Shown here: in pieces, positions 25,042 to 33,707 of the stretch
Position numbering within the stretch: position 1 is the first letter of the stretch
How the letters are laid out: every line of letters starts with the position of its first letter
Source of the DNA: Acidobacteriota bacterium
GTDB taxonomy: Bacteria > Acidobacteriota > Blastocatellia > Pyrinomonadales > Pyrinomonadaceae
Length of the DNA: 64,000 bases
Direction: 5' to 3'
Assembly: GCA_003697135.1 (NCBI GenBank)
Contig: RFGC01000038.1
Coordinates: 98,320 to 162,319, forward strand
The notes under the pieces: generated by a model
Database searches by the model: none
Seen by the model: the letters and a program-made list of their open reading frames with translations, nothing else
Told to the model about the DNA's origin: nothing
Translations under genes and position numbers: made by a program

Positions 25042-26157
25042 TTGTCAAAAGTAGCCCAAAAAACAAAACATGAACAAGCTCTCGCAGACGGACGAACAAG
25101 ATTTTCGCATGTAGAAAGTTGGGAAGAGATTTTTGATCCAGAAATAGCTCAAGCCGAATATCTGAAACGCAAGAAATCACAAATAGCACTTATCAAGAAG
25201 ATGGATAAAGCACTCCTTCGTGAGATGCTTTATCAGATGGTGCTTGGAAGAATTTTTGAAGAGAAATGCGCTGAAGTTTACAGGCTAGGAAAAATAGGCG
25301 GCTTTTGTCATCTCTACATCGGCCAAGAGGCAGTCGCCGTTGGAGCAATCATGGCAATTGACAAGAAAAGAGATTATGTGATTGTTGCCTATCGAGATCA
25401 TGTCCAAGCAATGGTTGCAGGAATAGAACCCGAAGCAGTAATGGCCGAGCTTTACGGGAAAGCAACAGGTTGCGTTAAAGGAAAAGGTGGCTCGATGCAT
25501 CTTTTCTCCAAAGAACATAACTTTTTCGGCGGACACGGAATCGTAGGCGGACAAATCGGCGTTGGGACAGGCATGGCCTTTGCGCAAAAATATCAAGGCA
25601 CCGGCGGAGTGACGTTGTGCTTTTTCGGCGAAGCCGCTGTCAATCAGGGCATATTTCATGAATCTCTCAACATGGCACAGCTTTGGAAACTTCCAATAGT
25701 TTATATCTGCGAAAATAACCAGTATGGCATGGGCACCGCTCAAAAACGTGCTATGTCAATTGCAAATATCGCTCGAAAGGCCGACGCCTACGGAATGTAT
25801 GGCGAATTCGTTGATGGAATGGATGTGATGGCTGTTTATCAAGCAACTTCAAATGCCATTGAAAGAGCTAGAAAAGAGAGTTTACCGAGTTTGCTAGAAG
25901 TGCGATGCTATCGCTACATGGGGCATTCAATGTCCGACCCTGGCAAATACAGAACCATCGAGGAAATCAAAAAATACCAGCAGCGCGATCCAATCCTTCT
26001 TTTCAAGGACAGTTTGAAAGAAGCAAAGGTTTTCAACGACGAAGATTTTGCCGAAATTGAACAACAAGCAAGAAAGAAGGTAGAAGAAGCAGTAGAATTT
26101 GCTGAAAAAAGTCCTCTACCTGACGAAAGCGAACTTCTAACGGACGTTTTAGCTTGA
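25042..26157 (+). CDS. pdhA: Pyruvate dehydrogenase E1 component, alpha subunit
   Basis: 371 residues from a TTG start at 25042, chosen because GGAGG lies seven bases upstream and a promoter lies just before it; the frame is open further upstream, but that part overlaps rnhA on the other strand and lacks family similarity. Motifs: GFCHLYIGQEAVAVG, GKGGSMHLF and the thiamine-diphosphate motif region FFGEAAVNQGIFHESLNMA, then CENNQYGMGT and the phosphorylation-loop-like RYMGHSMSDPGKYR. The canonical GDG of the cofactor motif reads GEA. With E1beta and E2 downstream it forms the pyruvate dehydrogenase complex (pyruvate to acetyl-CoA). E3 is not in the window. The N-terminal extension of about 60 residues is charged. 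Confidence 0.94.
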   Translation: MSKVAQKTKHEQALADGRTRFSHVESWEEIFDPEIAQAEYLKRKKSQIALIKKMDKALLREMLYQMVLGRIFEEKCAEVYRLGKIGGFCHLYIGQEAVAVGAIMAIDKKRDYVIVAYRDHVQAMVAGIEPEAVMAELYGKATGCVKGKGGSMHLFSKEHNFFGGHGIVGGQIGVGTGMAFAQKYQGTGGVTLCFFGEAAVNQGIFHESLNMAQLWKLPIVYICENNQYGMGTAQKRAMSIANIARKADAYGMYGEFVDGMDVMAVYQATSNAIERARKESLPSLLEVRCYRYMGHSMSDPGKYRTIEEIKKYQQRDPILLFKDSLKEAKVFNDEDFAEIEQQARKKVEEAVEFAEKSPLPDESELLTDVLA

Positions 26158-26192
26158 TTTCAGACAAAGCATAATCAGGAGCAGAAAGCCAA

Positions 26193-27176
26193 ATGGCAGA
26201 AATGACAATGCGCGATGCCTTGAATCAGGCATTGCGAGAAGAACTAGCAAGAGACGAAAGGGTTTTCATAATGGGCGAAGAAGTCGCCCAATACGAAGGC
26301 GCATACAAAGTCACACGCGGACTTTGGCGCGAATTTGGCGATAAGCGCGTCATAGATACACCAATCAGCGAACTAGGCTTTGCCGCAATTGGTGTCGGCG
26401 CGGCAATGGCAGGTTTGCGTCCTGTTATAGAATTCATGACATGGAATTTTTCCATTCTAGCCGCAGACCAAATCATAAATCATGCGGCAAAAATGCTTTA
26501 CATGTCTGGTGGCCAATTCAACATACCTATAGTTTTCAGAGGTCCAAATGGCTCGGCTTATCAGGTTTCATCGCAACATTCACAGGCTTTGGAAGCAATG
26601 TATGCCAACTTTCCGGGCCTAAAAGTTGTAATGCCTTCAACTCCTGCCGATGCCAAAGGGCTTTTGAAATCTGCCATTCGCGACGACAATCCTGTTATTT
26701 TTCTCGAACAAGAAAGAATGTATGGCATGAAAGGCGAAGTGCCCGAAGATGAAGACTTTACAATTCCGCTGGGAGTTGCCGATGTCAAAAGACAAGGCAA
26801 AGACTGCACGATAGTTGCGCGTTCGTTGACAGTCCCATTAGCACTGCAAGCGGCTGAGAAAATCGAAAAGGAATTCGGCGTTTCTTGCGAAGTTGTTGAT
26901 CCACGCACCATAAAACCACTTGACATTGAAACTATAGTCAAATCGGTTAAGAAAACGAATCGCTTGGTCATAGTTGAAGAATCGCACCAATTTTGCGGAG
27001 TTGCCGCAGAGATTACGGCACAAGTAACGGAAAAAGCATTTGATTATTTGGACGCTCCGATAAAGAGAATATCTTCTGCCGAAGCGCCGATGCCTTACGC
27101 CAAGAATCTCGAAGCGGCGGCTTTACCCGATGTTCCCAAAATAATAGAAGCAGTTAAAGAGGTTTGCTACTTGTAA
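26193..27176 (+). CDS. pdhB: Pyruvate dehydrogenase E1 component, beta subunit
   Basis: 327 residues, the usual E1beta length. The start MAEMTMRDALNQALREEL, then MGEEVAQYEGAYKVTRGL, DTPISELGFAAIGVGAAM, QHSQALEAMYANFPGLKVVMPSTPADAKGL and EESHQFCGVAAEI are all characteristic. The subunit pairs with E1alpha to make the alpha2beta2 decarboxylase that binds thiamine diphosphate and reductively acetylates E2. AGGAGCAGAAAGCC precedes the ATG. It lies 35 bases after pdhA and 40 before the E2 gene, in one operon. Confidence 0.96.
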   Translation: MAEMTMRDALNQALREELARDERVFIMGEEVAQYEGAYKVTRGLWREFGDKRVIDTPISELGFAAIGVGAAMAGLRPVIEFMTWNFSILAADQIINHAAKMLYMSGGQFNIPIVFRGPNGSAYQVSSQHSQALEAMYANFPGLKVVMPSTPADAKGLLKSAIRDDNPVIFLEQERMYGMKGEVPEDEDFTIPLGVADVKRQGKDCTIVARSLTVPLALQAAEKIEKEFGVSCEVVDPRTIKPLDIETIVKSVKKTNRLVIVEESHQFCGVAAEITAQVTEKAFDYLDAPIKRISSAEAPMPYAKNLEAAALPDVPKIIEAVKEVCYL

Positions 27177-27216
27177 TTTTTTGAAGAATTCAAAAATCTA
27201 AACGGTTGAAAGAATT

Positions 27217-28539
27217 ATGGCAAGTAAAATTTTGATGCCGAAACTTTCTCCGACAATGGAGGAAGGGCAAATTTCAAGATGGTTGAAAAAAGAAGGTGAT
27301 GAAGTGCAGGCAAATGAAACGATTGCTGAAGTTGATACCGACAAGGCAACAATGGAAATGACTGCACTTGAATCAGGCGTCTTGTTGAAAATACTAGTCC
27401 CAGAAGGCGGGACAGCCAAACTCGGCCAAGTAATCGGAATAATCGGACAAAAAGGTGAAGACATCTCACAACTTCTTGCTGATACGGTTGAAACCGCAAC
27501 CAGTCCTGAGACTTCGGTTAGTGCCGCTGATTCAAGCAAAGATGGCGAAAAAGCGAAGGTTAAGGAAGCCGAAAAAACTGAAAGCGTCGCAGTAAAATCA
27601 GGAAACGGTTTTGAAACTGCTGTAGCGGAAAAAGAAGCTGAAGAGACCGATAGAATTTTTGTTTCACCGATAGCGGCTAGAATGGCTGCTGAACACGGCA
27701 TTGACTTGCGTAGCATAAAGGGATCGGGGCCCGGCGGGCGCATCATCAAACGTGATATTGAAGCGGCTTTGGCAAGAGTTGCTACTTTAGAAGTGGCACA
27801 ACCCGTTCCTACCGAAGTTCCTGTAAGCTTGCCTTTCACTCCACAAAGAGAAGCGCTTTACAGAGAAGAAACAACAACGCAAATGCGCCGCACTATCGCC
27901 AAGCGTCTTGTTCAATCAATAGGGCCTATTCCTACGTTCTATCTAACAATTGAAATCGAAATGGACAAAGCCATAGAATTTCGCCAGCAAATTAACTCTA
28001 CAGTCGGCGAAGATGAAAAGGTTTCTCTCAATGACATAATTGTAAAAACAGCCGCTATGGCTTTGATGAAGCATCCCTTTGTGAATTCATCTTATCGTGA
28101 CGATAAAATCAGGTTTTACGAAGATGCCGACATTGGCGTAGCCGTAGCTATTGAAGATGGACTTATCACACCTGTTGTCCGTCAAGCTAACAAAAAAGGC
28201 ATTCTTCAAATCAGTCGAGAGATAAAAGAGCTTGCTGCGCGTGCTAGAGAAAAGAAACTTCAGCCTGAAGAATACACAGGAGCAACTTTTTCGATCTCAA
28301 ACTTGGGAATGTATGGCATCAAGCAGTTCACGGCTATCATAAATCCACCTGAAGCCGCTATTTTGGCGGTTGGAAGCGCTACTCCGACGCCCGTAGTTCG
28401 TGATGGAAGCGTTACGGTTCGCAACATTATGCACGTGACTATGAGTTGCGATCACCGCGTAATTGACGGCGCAACAGGAGCACGCTTCTTGCAAACTTTC
28501 AAGCAAATGCTCGAAAACCCAATTTTGATGGTTGTTTGA
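27217..28539 (+). CDS. pdhC: Dihydrolipoamide acetyltransferase (E2) of pyruvate dehydrogenase
   Basis: 440 residues. One lipoyl domain (1-80) with the lipoylated Lys in EVDTDKATMEM; an Ala/Glu/Lys-rich hinge; a peripheral subunit-binding domain (about 148-185, SPIAARMAAEHGIDLRSIKG, GPGGRIIKRDIEAA); a second hinge; and the catalytic acyltransferase domain (about 225-440) with the active-site His in SCDHRVIDGATGARFL and a typical end. E2 forms the core of the complex and passes the acetyl group to CoA. A single lipoyl domain is the compact bacterial arrangement. Last gene of the operon, convergent with the MFS transporter gene. Confidence 0.95.
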   Translation: MASKILMPKLSPTMEEGQISRWLKKEGDEVQANETIAEVDTDKATMEMTALESGVLLKILVPEGGTAKLGQVIGIIGQKGEDISQLLADTVETATSPETSVSAADSSKDGEKAKVKEAEKTESVAVKSGNGFETAVAEKEAEETDRIFVSPIAARMAAEHGIDLRSIKGSGPGGRIIKRDIEAALARVATLEVAQPVPTEVPVSLPFTPQREALYREETTTQMRRTIAKRLVQSIGPIPTFYLTIEIEMDKAIEFRQQINSTVGEDEKVSLNDIIVKTAAMALMKHPFVNSSYRDDKIRFYEDADIGVAVAIEDGLITPVVRQANKKGILQISREIKELAARAREKKLQPEEYTGATFSISNLGMYGIKQFTAIINPPEAAILAVGSATPTPVVRDGSVTVRNIMHVTMSCDHRVIDGATGARFLQTFKQMLENPILMVV

Positions 28540-28605
28540 TAGGATTTTGCTGAAGGAATCAAAGTGTATCGAACCAAAAAATCGAGCTGAGAAGGCTTTT
28601 TGCTC

Positions 28606-29970
28606 TTATGCCTTAACCAAGACCTTCTCGTTAGTTGGATTTTCAGCAATCGCTTCAGACCTCAAAATGTCTTTGACCAAAATCAAACAGACAATTGAAG
28701 CGATTATCAAGAAAATTCCACCAGCTAAAACCATGTATAAAGGTGCGTCATTTGAAGCTTCACCAAACACAGCACGAATGATTCTGCCAAATGTTAAAGA
28801 TGCAATAATTTCGGGAATGACTATGAAGAAATTGAAAATGCCCATGTAAACTCCCATCCTTTCTGGTGGCACTGCACTTGAAAGAATTGCATAAGGCATT
28901 GCAAGAATTGAGGCCCAAGCGATCCCGATTCCAATCATGGAAAAATAAAGCATATTCGGACTTGTGCTTACATAAACAGAAAGCAAACCCAGCCCACCTA
29001 AAAAAAGCGCAATCGAATGCGTAACTTTACGGCTTAAAATACTCGCTATCGGTGGTAAGAGAAAAGCGACAGCGAAGCAAACTATCGAATATATCGAAAA
29101 CATCCAACCGCCCCACTCCGTTCCCTGATTGAAAAGAGGCGAGTTTCTGTCAGGAGCTTTGAAAACATGATAAGCAGTTGCTAAACCGTAAAACATCCAC
29201 ATACAGAAAAGTCCAAGCCACGTAAAGAATTGAACTACGGCAAGCTGTTTCATCGTAGCAGGCATTTCATACAACGCGCTGAAAATCTCTCTGAAGAAAC
29301 CCATTATTCCCTTTTTTTCCTTTTGCATTCGTTTGAAAGCCTCAATATCTTCAGGCGGATATTCTTTTGAAGTGAGAACTGTCCATAAAACAGCTAGGAA
29401 GAAAACTATGGCACCGATTTTGAAAGAATACTGAACAGTGAGCGGAACACCATTTGGAGCCTCTCCACTTACACCAAGTTTCGAGAAAATCAACGGAAGA
29501 GCATTTGCTAGTGCCGCGCCAACACCTATGAAAAAAGATTGCATGATAAATCCTGTTGTTCGTTGTTCATCGGGAAGCTTATCACCGACAAATGCGCGAA
29601 AAGGCTCCATAGAAACGTTTATCGAAGCGTCTAGAATCCAGAGCAAACTTGCGGCTACCCAAAGCGCAGGTGAGTCAGGCATAAAAAACAAAGCAATACT
29701 GGCAAGAAGCGCACCGCTTAGAAAATATGGTCTTCTTCTTCCGAGCCAATTCCACGTCCTATCAGAAAGAGAACCAACTATCGGCTGAACGATTAAACCG
29801 GTTACAGGTCCGGCAAGCCATAGAATCGGAACATCATCAGGATTAGCACCAAGTTTTGTATAAATCGCACTCATGTTCGCAAGCTGTAAGCCCCAGCCAA
29901 ACTGTATGCCTAAAAACCCAAAATTCATGTTCCAAATTTCAAAAAAGTTAAGTCGTGGCTTTTTCTTCAT
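28606..29970 (-). CDS. MFS sugar transporter, SLC45/GPH-like (probable maltose/maltodextrin importer)
   Basis: 454 residues from the ATG at 29970, with GGAG eight bases upstream (an in-frame TTG lies at 29997). About 12 membrane segments are predicted. Family marks are NMNFGFLGIQFGWGLQLANMSAIYTKLGA in the first helices, VGSLSDRTWNWLGRRRPY after helix 2 (the MFS loop) and PFRAFVGDKLP. These match proton-coupled maltose/sucrose carriers. The upstream genes on the same strand are a secreted GH13 enzyme and MalQ, so the protein probably imports maltose or short maltodextrins released outside. Substrate inferred mainly from this context. Confidence 0.83.
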   Translation of the reverse strand: MKKKPRLNFFEIWNMNFGFLGIQFGWGLQLANMSAIYTKLGANPDDVPILWLAGPVTGLIVQPIVGSLSDRTWNWLGRRRPYFLSGALLASIALFFMPDSPALWVAASLLWILDASINVSMEPFRAFVGDKLPDEQRTTGFIMQSFFIGVGAALANALPLIFSKLGVSGEAPNGVPLTVQYSFKIGAIVFFLAVLWTVLTSKEYPPEDIEAFKRMQKEKKGIMGFFREIFSALYEMPATMKQLAVVQFFTWLGLFCMWMFYGLATAYHVFKAPDRNSPLFNQGTEWGGWMFSIYSIVCFAVAFLLPPIASILSRKVTHSIALFLGGLGLLSVYVSTSPNMLYFSMIGIGIAWASILAMPYAILSSAVPPERMGVYMGIFNFFIVIPEIIASLTFGRIIRAVFGEASNDAPLYMVLAGGIFLIIASIVCLILVKDILRSEAIAENPTNEKVLVKA

Positions 29971-30059
29971 AAATCCGTCTCCATTGAAGTTCCGCAATCA
30001 TTTGGCATCAAGATTTCGAGATCAATTTGTGATCCTAAAACAAATGGCACGAGCCGAAC

Positions 30060-31964
30060 TCAAAGTTTCAGCGTGAAAATTGCCCCTGTGCGCGCTTGTA
30101 TGATAAAATCCACAATCCCGTTTTCGATTCTCACATCTGAAACTTTTCCTAATCTATCAACTAAAACCCCGTTTTTTGGAAGCGTTTTTATCATCGAAAC
30201 ATCGAAAGAAACTCGTGCTGGTTTCGTATCGTTGTTTATAACAATCAAAACAGCCTCTTTGTCAGTTACGCGCGCGTAAGCCATTTGTTGTTCTTCGTCG
30301 AGCAAATCCAGCGTGCGCCCGCGCCTGAGCGGTTCTAGCTCTTTTCGCAAAGCTCCCAACTTAGCCAGATGGTTCCAAACCTCATTTTCTTCGGGCGTTC
30401 TACCTTCGGCAGTAAAAGCATTTCGCGCATCTCCTGGGAATCCACCCGGAAAATCACGCCGATTATCAGGATCACCACCACCCGGCATAGCTATTTCATC
30501 GCCGTAATAAATAATCGGGGTTCCACGCGACGTCATAATCAAAGTTTGGGCAAGTTTCAGACCTTCTATAGTTGCTCCCGGTTCGTTCATAAAACGCGGC
30601 ATGTCGTGAACACCTATGAAAGTCACCAAAACACTCGGATTCGGATATAACCAATCATGAGCAAATACTTGAGAAACTTCACGAATGGCTTTGCCTTGTG
30701 CAAAAGCGTTGCGAATTGAATAAAAAAGAGCAAAGTCAAACAAGGTGTCAATTCGTGTGTCAATGCCGTCATGGCCGCGCCGTCCTGTTTGAAAATAAGA
30801 AAGCAAGGCTGGATTGCCATCGTAAAGCTCACCCAAGATGGTAACCTTTGGAAATTCACGTTTGATTGCCGCTCCCCACTTCTCCCAAAATGAGCGTGGA
30901 ACGTGCGGAAGCGTGTCCATTCTGATTCCATCAAAACCTACCATTTCAAGCCACCAAAGGCTGTTTTGAACGAGATAGCGTTCAACTTCAGGATCGTTCT
31001 GATTGAAATCAGGTAGAATGTTTATAAACCATCCTTCAAGATTGCGACGCTGAGTTTGATAAGTTGCGCGTGGATTCATCGTAGTCCATTTTTGCCAATT
31101 ATTTGAAAGATGGTTTTGAACGGTTCCGTTCCACCAAGTCGGTGTTGGTGGGTCTTCTGCCCAGCGATGATAAGGCCCAGTATGATTTGCTATCTGGTCT
31201 TGAATTACTTTTAAACCTATGGAATGAGCTTTCTGCACAAGTTCCTTGAGCTTCTCTATATCGCCAAAATGTTCATCAACAGCGTAAAAATCAACAGGCC
31301 CATAACCATGATAGCCAGTTGTAAAGGGCGCATCTTCATAAACCTCTTTGTAATCAGGTTTGTCATTATTGTCGTAAATCGGAGTTGTCCAAATAGCGGT
31401 TGCACCAAGAGAACGAATGTAGTCGAGTTTATCTATAATTCCTTGTAAATCACCACCGTGATAGTAGCGTCCGTATCTTCGATTGTATAAACCTTTTGAT
31501 TTTGGCGGATCGTTGTTTGAAGGATCTCCATCAGCAAAACGGTCGGGAAGCAGGAAATAGATAACATCATCTGGCGTAAAACCTTGGTTTCTTCCTTGAG
31601 AAGATGATTTCGGGAAAATCTCAAACTCAAATTCTGCTTTTTCAGGCTTACTAATACTCTGAACAGTGATTTTATACTTGCCAGGTTTCAGCTTAGATGA
31701 AAATTTCAGGTCGAAAAATAGGTAATGTCCGTTTTCACTTGACTTCAAATTTGAAGCCGTAAGTTCTGGAGAATTTGTTTTGACCGATACTTTTTTTGAA
31801 TAAAGATTTTTTCCTGTCAATAGAATTCTAATCGGATTAACAGTCGAAGGCGTCCACCAGTTAGGCGGTTCAATCTTTTCTATTGAAACTTGCGCTAAAA
31901 TGCTTGCCTTTATCAACCCAAAAACAAGCACTATATGAATCAAAGAAATTTTCTTGCGACACAT
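30060..31964 (-). CDS. Exported alpha-amylase family enzyme (GH13, neopullulanase/cyclomaltodextrinase-like)
   Basis: 634 residues. A signal peptide (1-24, ending ILAQ) is followed by an N-terminal immunoglobulin-like domain (about 25-125) of the type found in cyclomaltodextrinases, the GH13 barrel (about 130-540) and a C-terminal beta domain. Conserved regions: QDQIANHTG, the nucleophile Asp in GFDGIRMDTLPH, the acid/base Glu in TILGELYDG, and the transition-state Asp in FIGVHDMPRF. It hydrolyses alpha-1,4 (and perhaps alpha-1,6) glucosidic bonds in starch, pullulan or cyclodextrins outside the cytoplasm. With the MFS carrier and MalQ it forms a maltodextrin-use cluster. Confidence 0.92.
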   Translation of the reverse strand: MCRKKISLIHIVLVFGLIKASILAQVSIEKIEPPNWWTPSTVNPIRILLTGKNLYSKKVSVKTNSPELTASNLKSSENGHYLFFDLKFSSKLKPGKYKITVQSISKPEKAEFEFEIFPKSSSQGRNQGFTPDDVIYFLLPDRFADGDPSNNDPPKSKGLYNRRYGRYYHGGDLQGIIDKLDYIRSLGATAIWTTPIYDNNDKPDYKEVYEDAPFTTGYHGYGPVDFYAVDEHFGDIEKLKELVQKAHSIGLKVIQDQIANHTGPYHRWAEDPPTPTWWNGTVQNHLSNNWQKWTTMNPRATYQTQRRNLEGWFINILPDFNQNDPEVERYLVQNSLWWLEMVGFDGIRMDTLPHVPRSFWEKWGAAIKREFPKVTILGELYDGNPALLSYFQTGRRGHDGIDTRIDTLFDFALFYSIRNAFAQGKAIREVSQVFAHDWLYPNPSVLVTFIGVHDMPRFMNEPGATIEGLKLAQTLIMTSRGTPIIYYGDEIAMPGGGDPDNRRDFPGGFPGDARNAFTAEGRTPEENEVWNHLAKLGALRKELEPLRRGRTLDLLDEEQQMAYARVTDKEAVLIVINNDTKPARVSFDVSMIKTLPKNGVLVDRLGKVSDVRIENGIVDFIIQARTGAIFTLKL

Positions 31965-32057
31965 TGCTTTTACTCATTCCTTCGGTGTTTTTGAATTTCT
32001 AGATTTTCCAGCCTTCAGGACTCAAAGCTTAAAAAAGCAAAGATTTCACAGCAGACT

Positions 32058-33584
32058 TCAGCAGCTGCGCCCGTAGATTTCTGTAAGTTCGCACAATCTT
32101 TGGCTGATTTCTTCAGAGAAATCGCCCTGTTTGCATTGCCAAACCCAGTTGCCAGAAGTAGAAGCAGGTAAGTTCATGCGTGCCTCGGTGCCTAATCCCA
32201 AAACGTCTTGCATTGGTGCTATGGCAGTATCAGCAACACTTGCCCAAACAGCACGGATAAAATCCCAATGAATTTCTTTTCCGTCAGAGTTCAAGTATTT
32301 CAAACAAAACTCGCGCTCTTTTTTGATCTGTTCTTTATCACGAGTTGACCCTTCTCCGGGCTTTGAAAAAAACCAACCAACAGTTGTATCGTTATCATGC
32401 GTTCCCGTGTATGCTATGCAGTTTCTAATATAGTTGTGCGGCAAGTCTCTGTTTTTTGTATCACCGCTGAAAGCAAATTGAAGAATTCTCATACCGGGAA
32501 ACCCAAATGAGTCTCTTAGTTCTTCGACGTCCGGTGTGATAACCCCCAAGTCTTCAGCCCAAAATGGGAGTTCTCCGAAAACTTCTTTGAGTTTGGTAAA
32601 AAGCTCTTTACCTGGCACAGCCACCCATTGCCCATTGATAGCTGTTTTGTCGCCACCTGGCACTTCCCAAGTTGCGGCAAAACCGCGAAAATGATCAATC
32701 CGCACAACATCAACCAAACGCAAAGTAGCACGAACACGGGAAATCCACCAACTGAACCCATCTTTCTGCATTTCTTCCCAGTTGTAGATCGGATTGCCCC
32801 AAAGCTGTCCAGTCGCAGAATAATAATCAGGCGGAACGCCTGCAACAACTTTCGGAGTGCCATCAGGATTCAGCTTAAACTGCCGCGGATTACACCAAAC
32901 ATCGGCAGAATCCAACGAAACAAAGATCGGAATATCACCAACAATCTTGATTCCCTTCGATTCACAATATCGCTTCAAATTAAACCACTGACGAAAAAAA
33001 AGCCATTGTTGAAATTTCTGCAGTTGAATTTCAGCATAAAGCTTCCTTTCAGCCTCTTTCAAAGCTTTTGCATCCCGTAGTCTTAAAGGCTCATCCCATT
33101 CAAGCCAAATCTTTTCACCTTGAGATTTCTTAACAGCTCGAAAAAGCGCATAGTCTTCAAGCCAAAAACCTTCAGAATTTGAGAAGGCTTCAAATTCTTC
33201 ATGCAAATCGGCATAGCCATTCTTTTGGAATCTTTCAAAGGCAAGCGAGAGAATGTGACTCTTCCACTTGTAAAGCAAACCAAAATCAACACGCCCGACA
33301 GGAAACACGGGCTTTTCGTTTATTTCTTCTTCTGTAAGCAAACCATCTTCGACGAGAAGCTCTGGTGAGATCAAATTTGTGTTACCTGCAAAAGCCGAAA
33401 AACACTGATAAGGAGAATCTCCATAGCCCGTTGGTCCTAAAGGCAAAATCTGCCAGTAAGTTTGCTTTGCATTGTGTAGGAAATCTACAAAATTATAGGC
33501 TTCGATGCCAAGATCGCCGATGCCGTATGATGAAGGCAAAGACGTTGGATGTAACAAAATACCGCTGGCTCTGGGGAATTTCAT
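32058..33584 (-). CDS. malQ: 4-alpha-glucanotransferase (amylomaltase)
   Basis: 508 residues, the length of GH77 enzymes. Hallmarks in order: SGILLHPTSLPSSYGIGDLG, GPTGYGDSPYQCFSAFAGN, IKIVGDIPIFVSLDSADVWCN, the nucleophile Asp in VVRIDHFRGF, the acid/base Glu in WAEDLGVITPDVEELRD, and the TGTHDNDTTVGW region. It is cytosolic and disproportionates maltodextrins by moving glucan chains between acceptors. No signal peptide, unlike the GH13 partner downstream, so the pair splits external and internal breakdown. It is the first gene of the maltodextrin cluster. Confidence 0.96.
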   Translation of the reverse strand: MKFPRASGILLHPTSLPSSYGIGDLGIEAYNFVDFLHNAKQTYWQILPLGPTGYGDSPYQCFSAFAGNTNLISPELLVEDGLLTEEEINEKPVFPVGRVDFGLLYKWKSHILSLAFERFQKNGYADLHEEFEAFSNSEGFWLEDYALFRAVKKSQGEKIWLEWDEPLRLRDAKALKEAERKLYAEIQLQKFQQWLFFRQWFNLKRYCESKGIKIVGDIPIFVSLDSADVWCNPRQFKLNPDGTPKVVAGVPPDYYSATGQLWGNPIYNWEEMQKDGFSWWISRVRATLRLVDVVRIDHFRGFAATWEVPGGDKTAINGQWVAVPGKELFTKLKEVFGELPFWAEDLGVITPDVEELRDSFGFPGMRILQFAFSGDTKNRDLPHNYIRNCIAYTGTHDNDTTVGWFFSKPGEGSTRDKEQIKKEREFCLKYLNSDGKEIHWDFIRAVWASVADTAIAPMQDVLGLGTEARMNLPASTSGNWVWQCKQGDFSEEISQRLCELTEIYGRSC

Positions 33585-33660
33585 ACTGGAAAGCTTTTTT
33601 GATTATAAATTAAGCCTCACAAATTCGTTAAGCTCTGAAACAACAACCATCAAACCAATC

Positions 33661-33698
33661 TAAAAAAATCAGGGCATCGGTGAGTTCGATGCCCTGAT
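33661..33698 (-). terminator. Rho-independent terminator of the Oar-like receptor gene
   Basis: A perfect 12-bp stem (33668-33679 with 33687-33698; ATCAGGGCATCG on the plus strand) with a 7-base loop, followed on the minus strand by a run of seven T. It lies just after the receptor stop and separates it from malQ. Confidence 0.93.
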
Positions 33699-33707
33699 CT
33701 TGATTCA

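Noticed and set aside
28540..28605. Possible terminator between pdhC and the MFS gene
   Set aside because: Only a 5-bp stem (AAGGC/GCCTT) with a 13-base loop; too weak to call.
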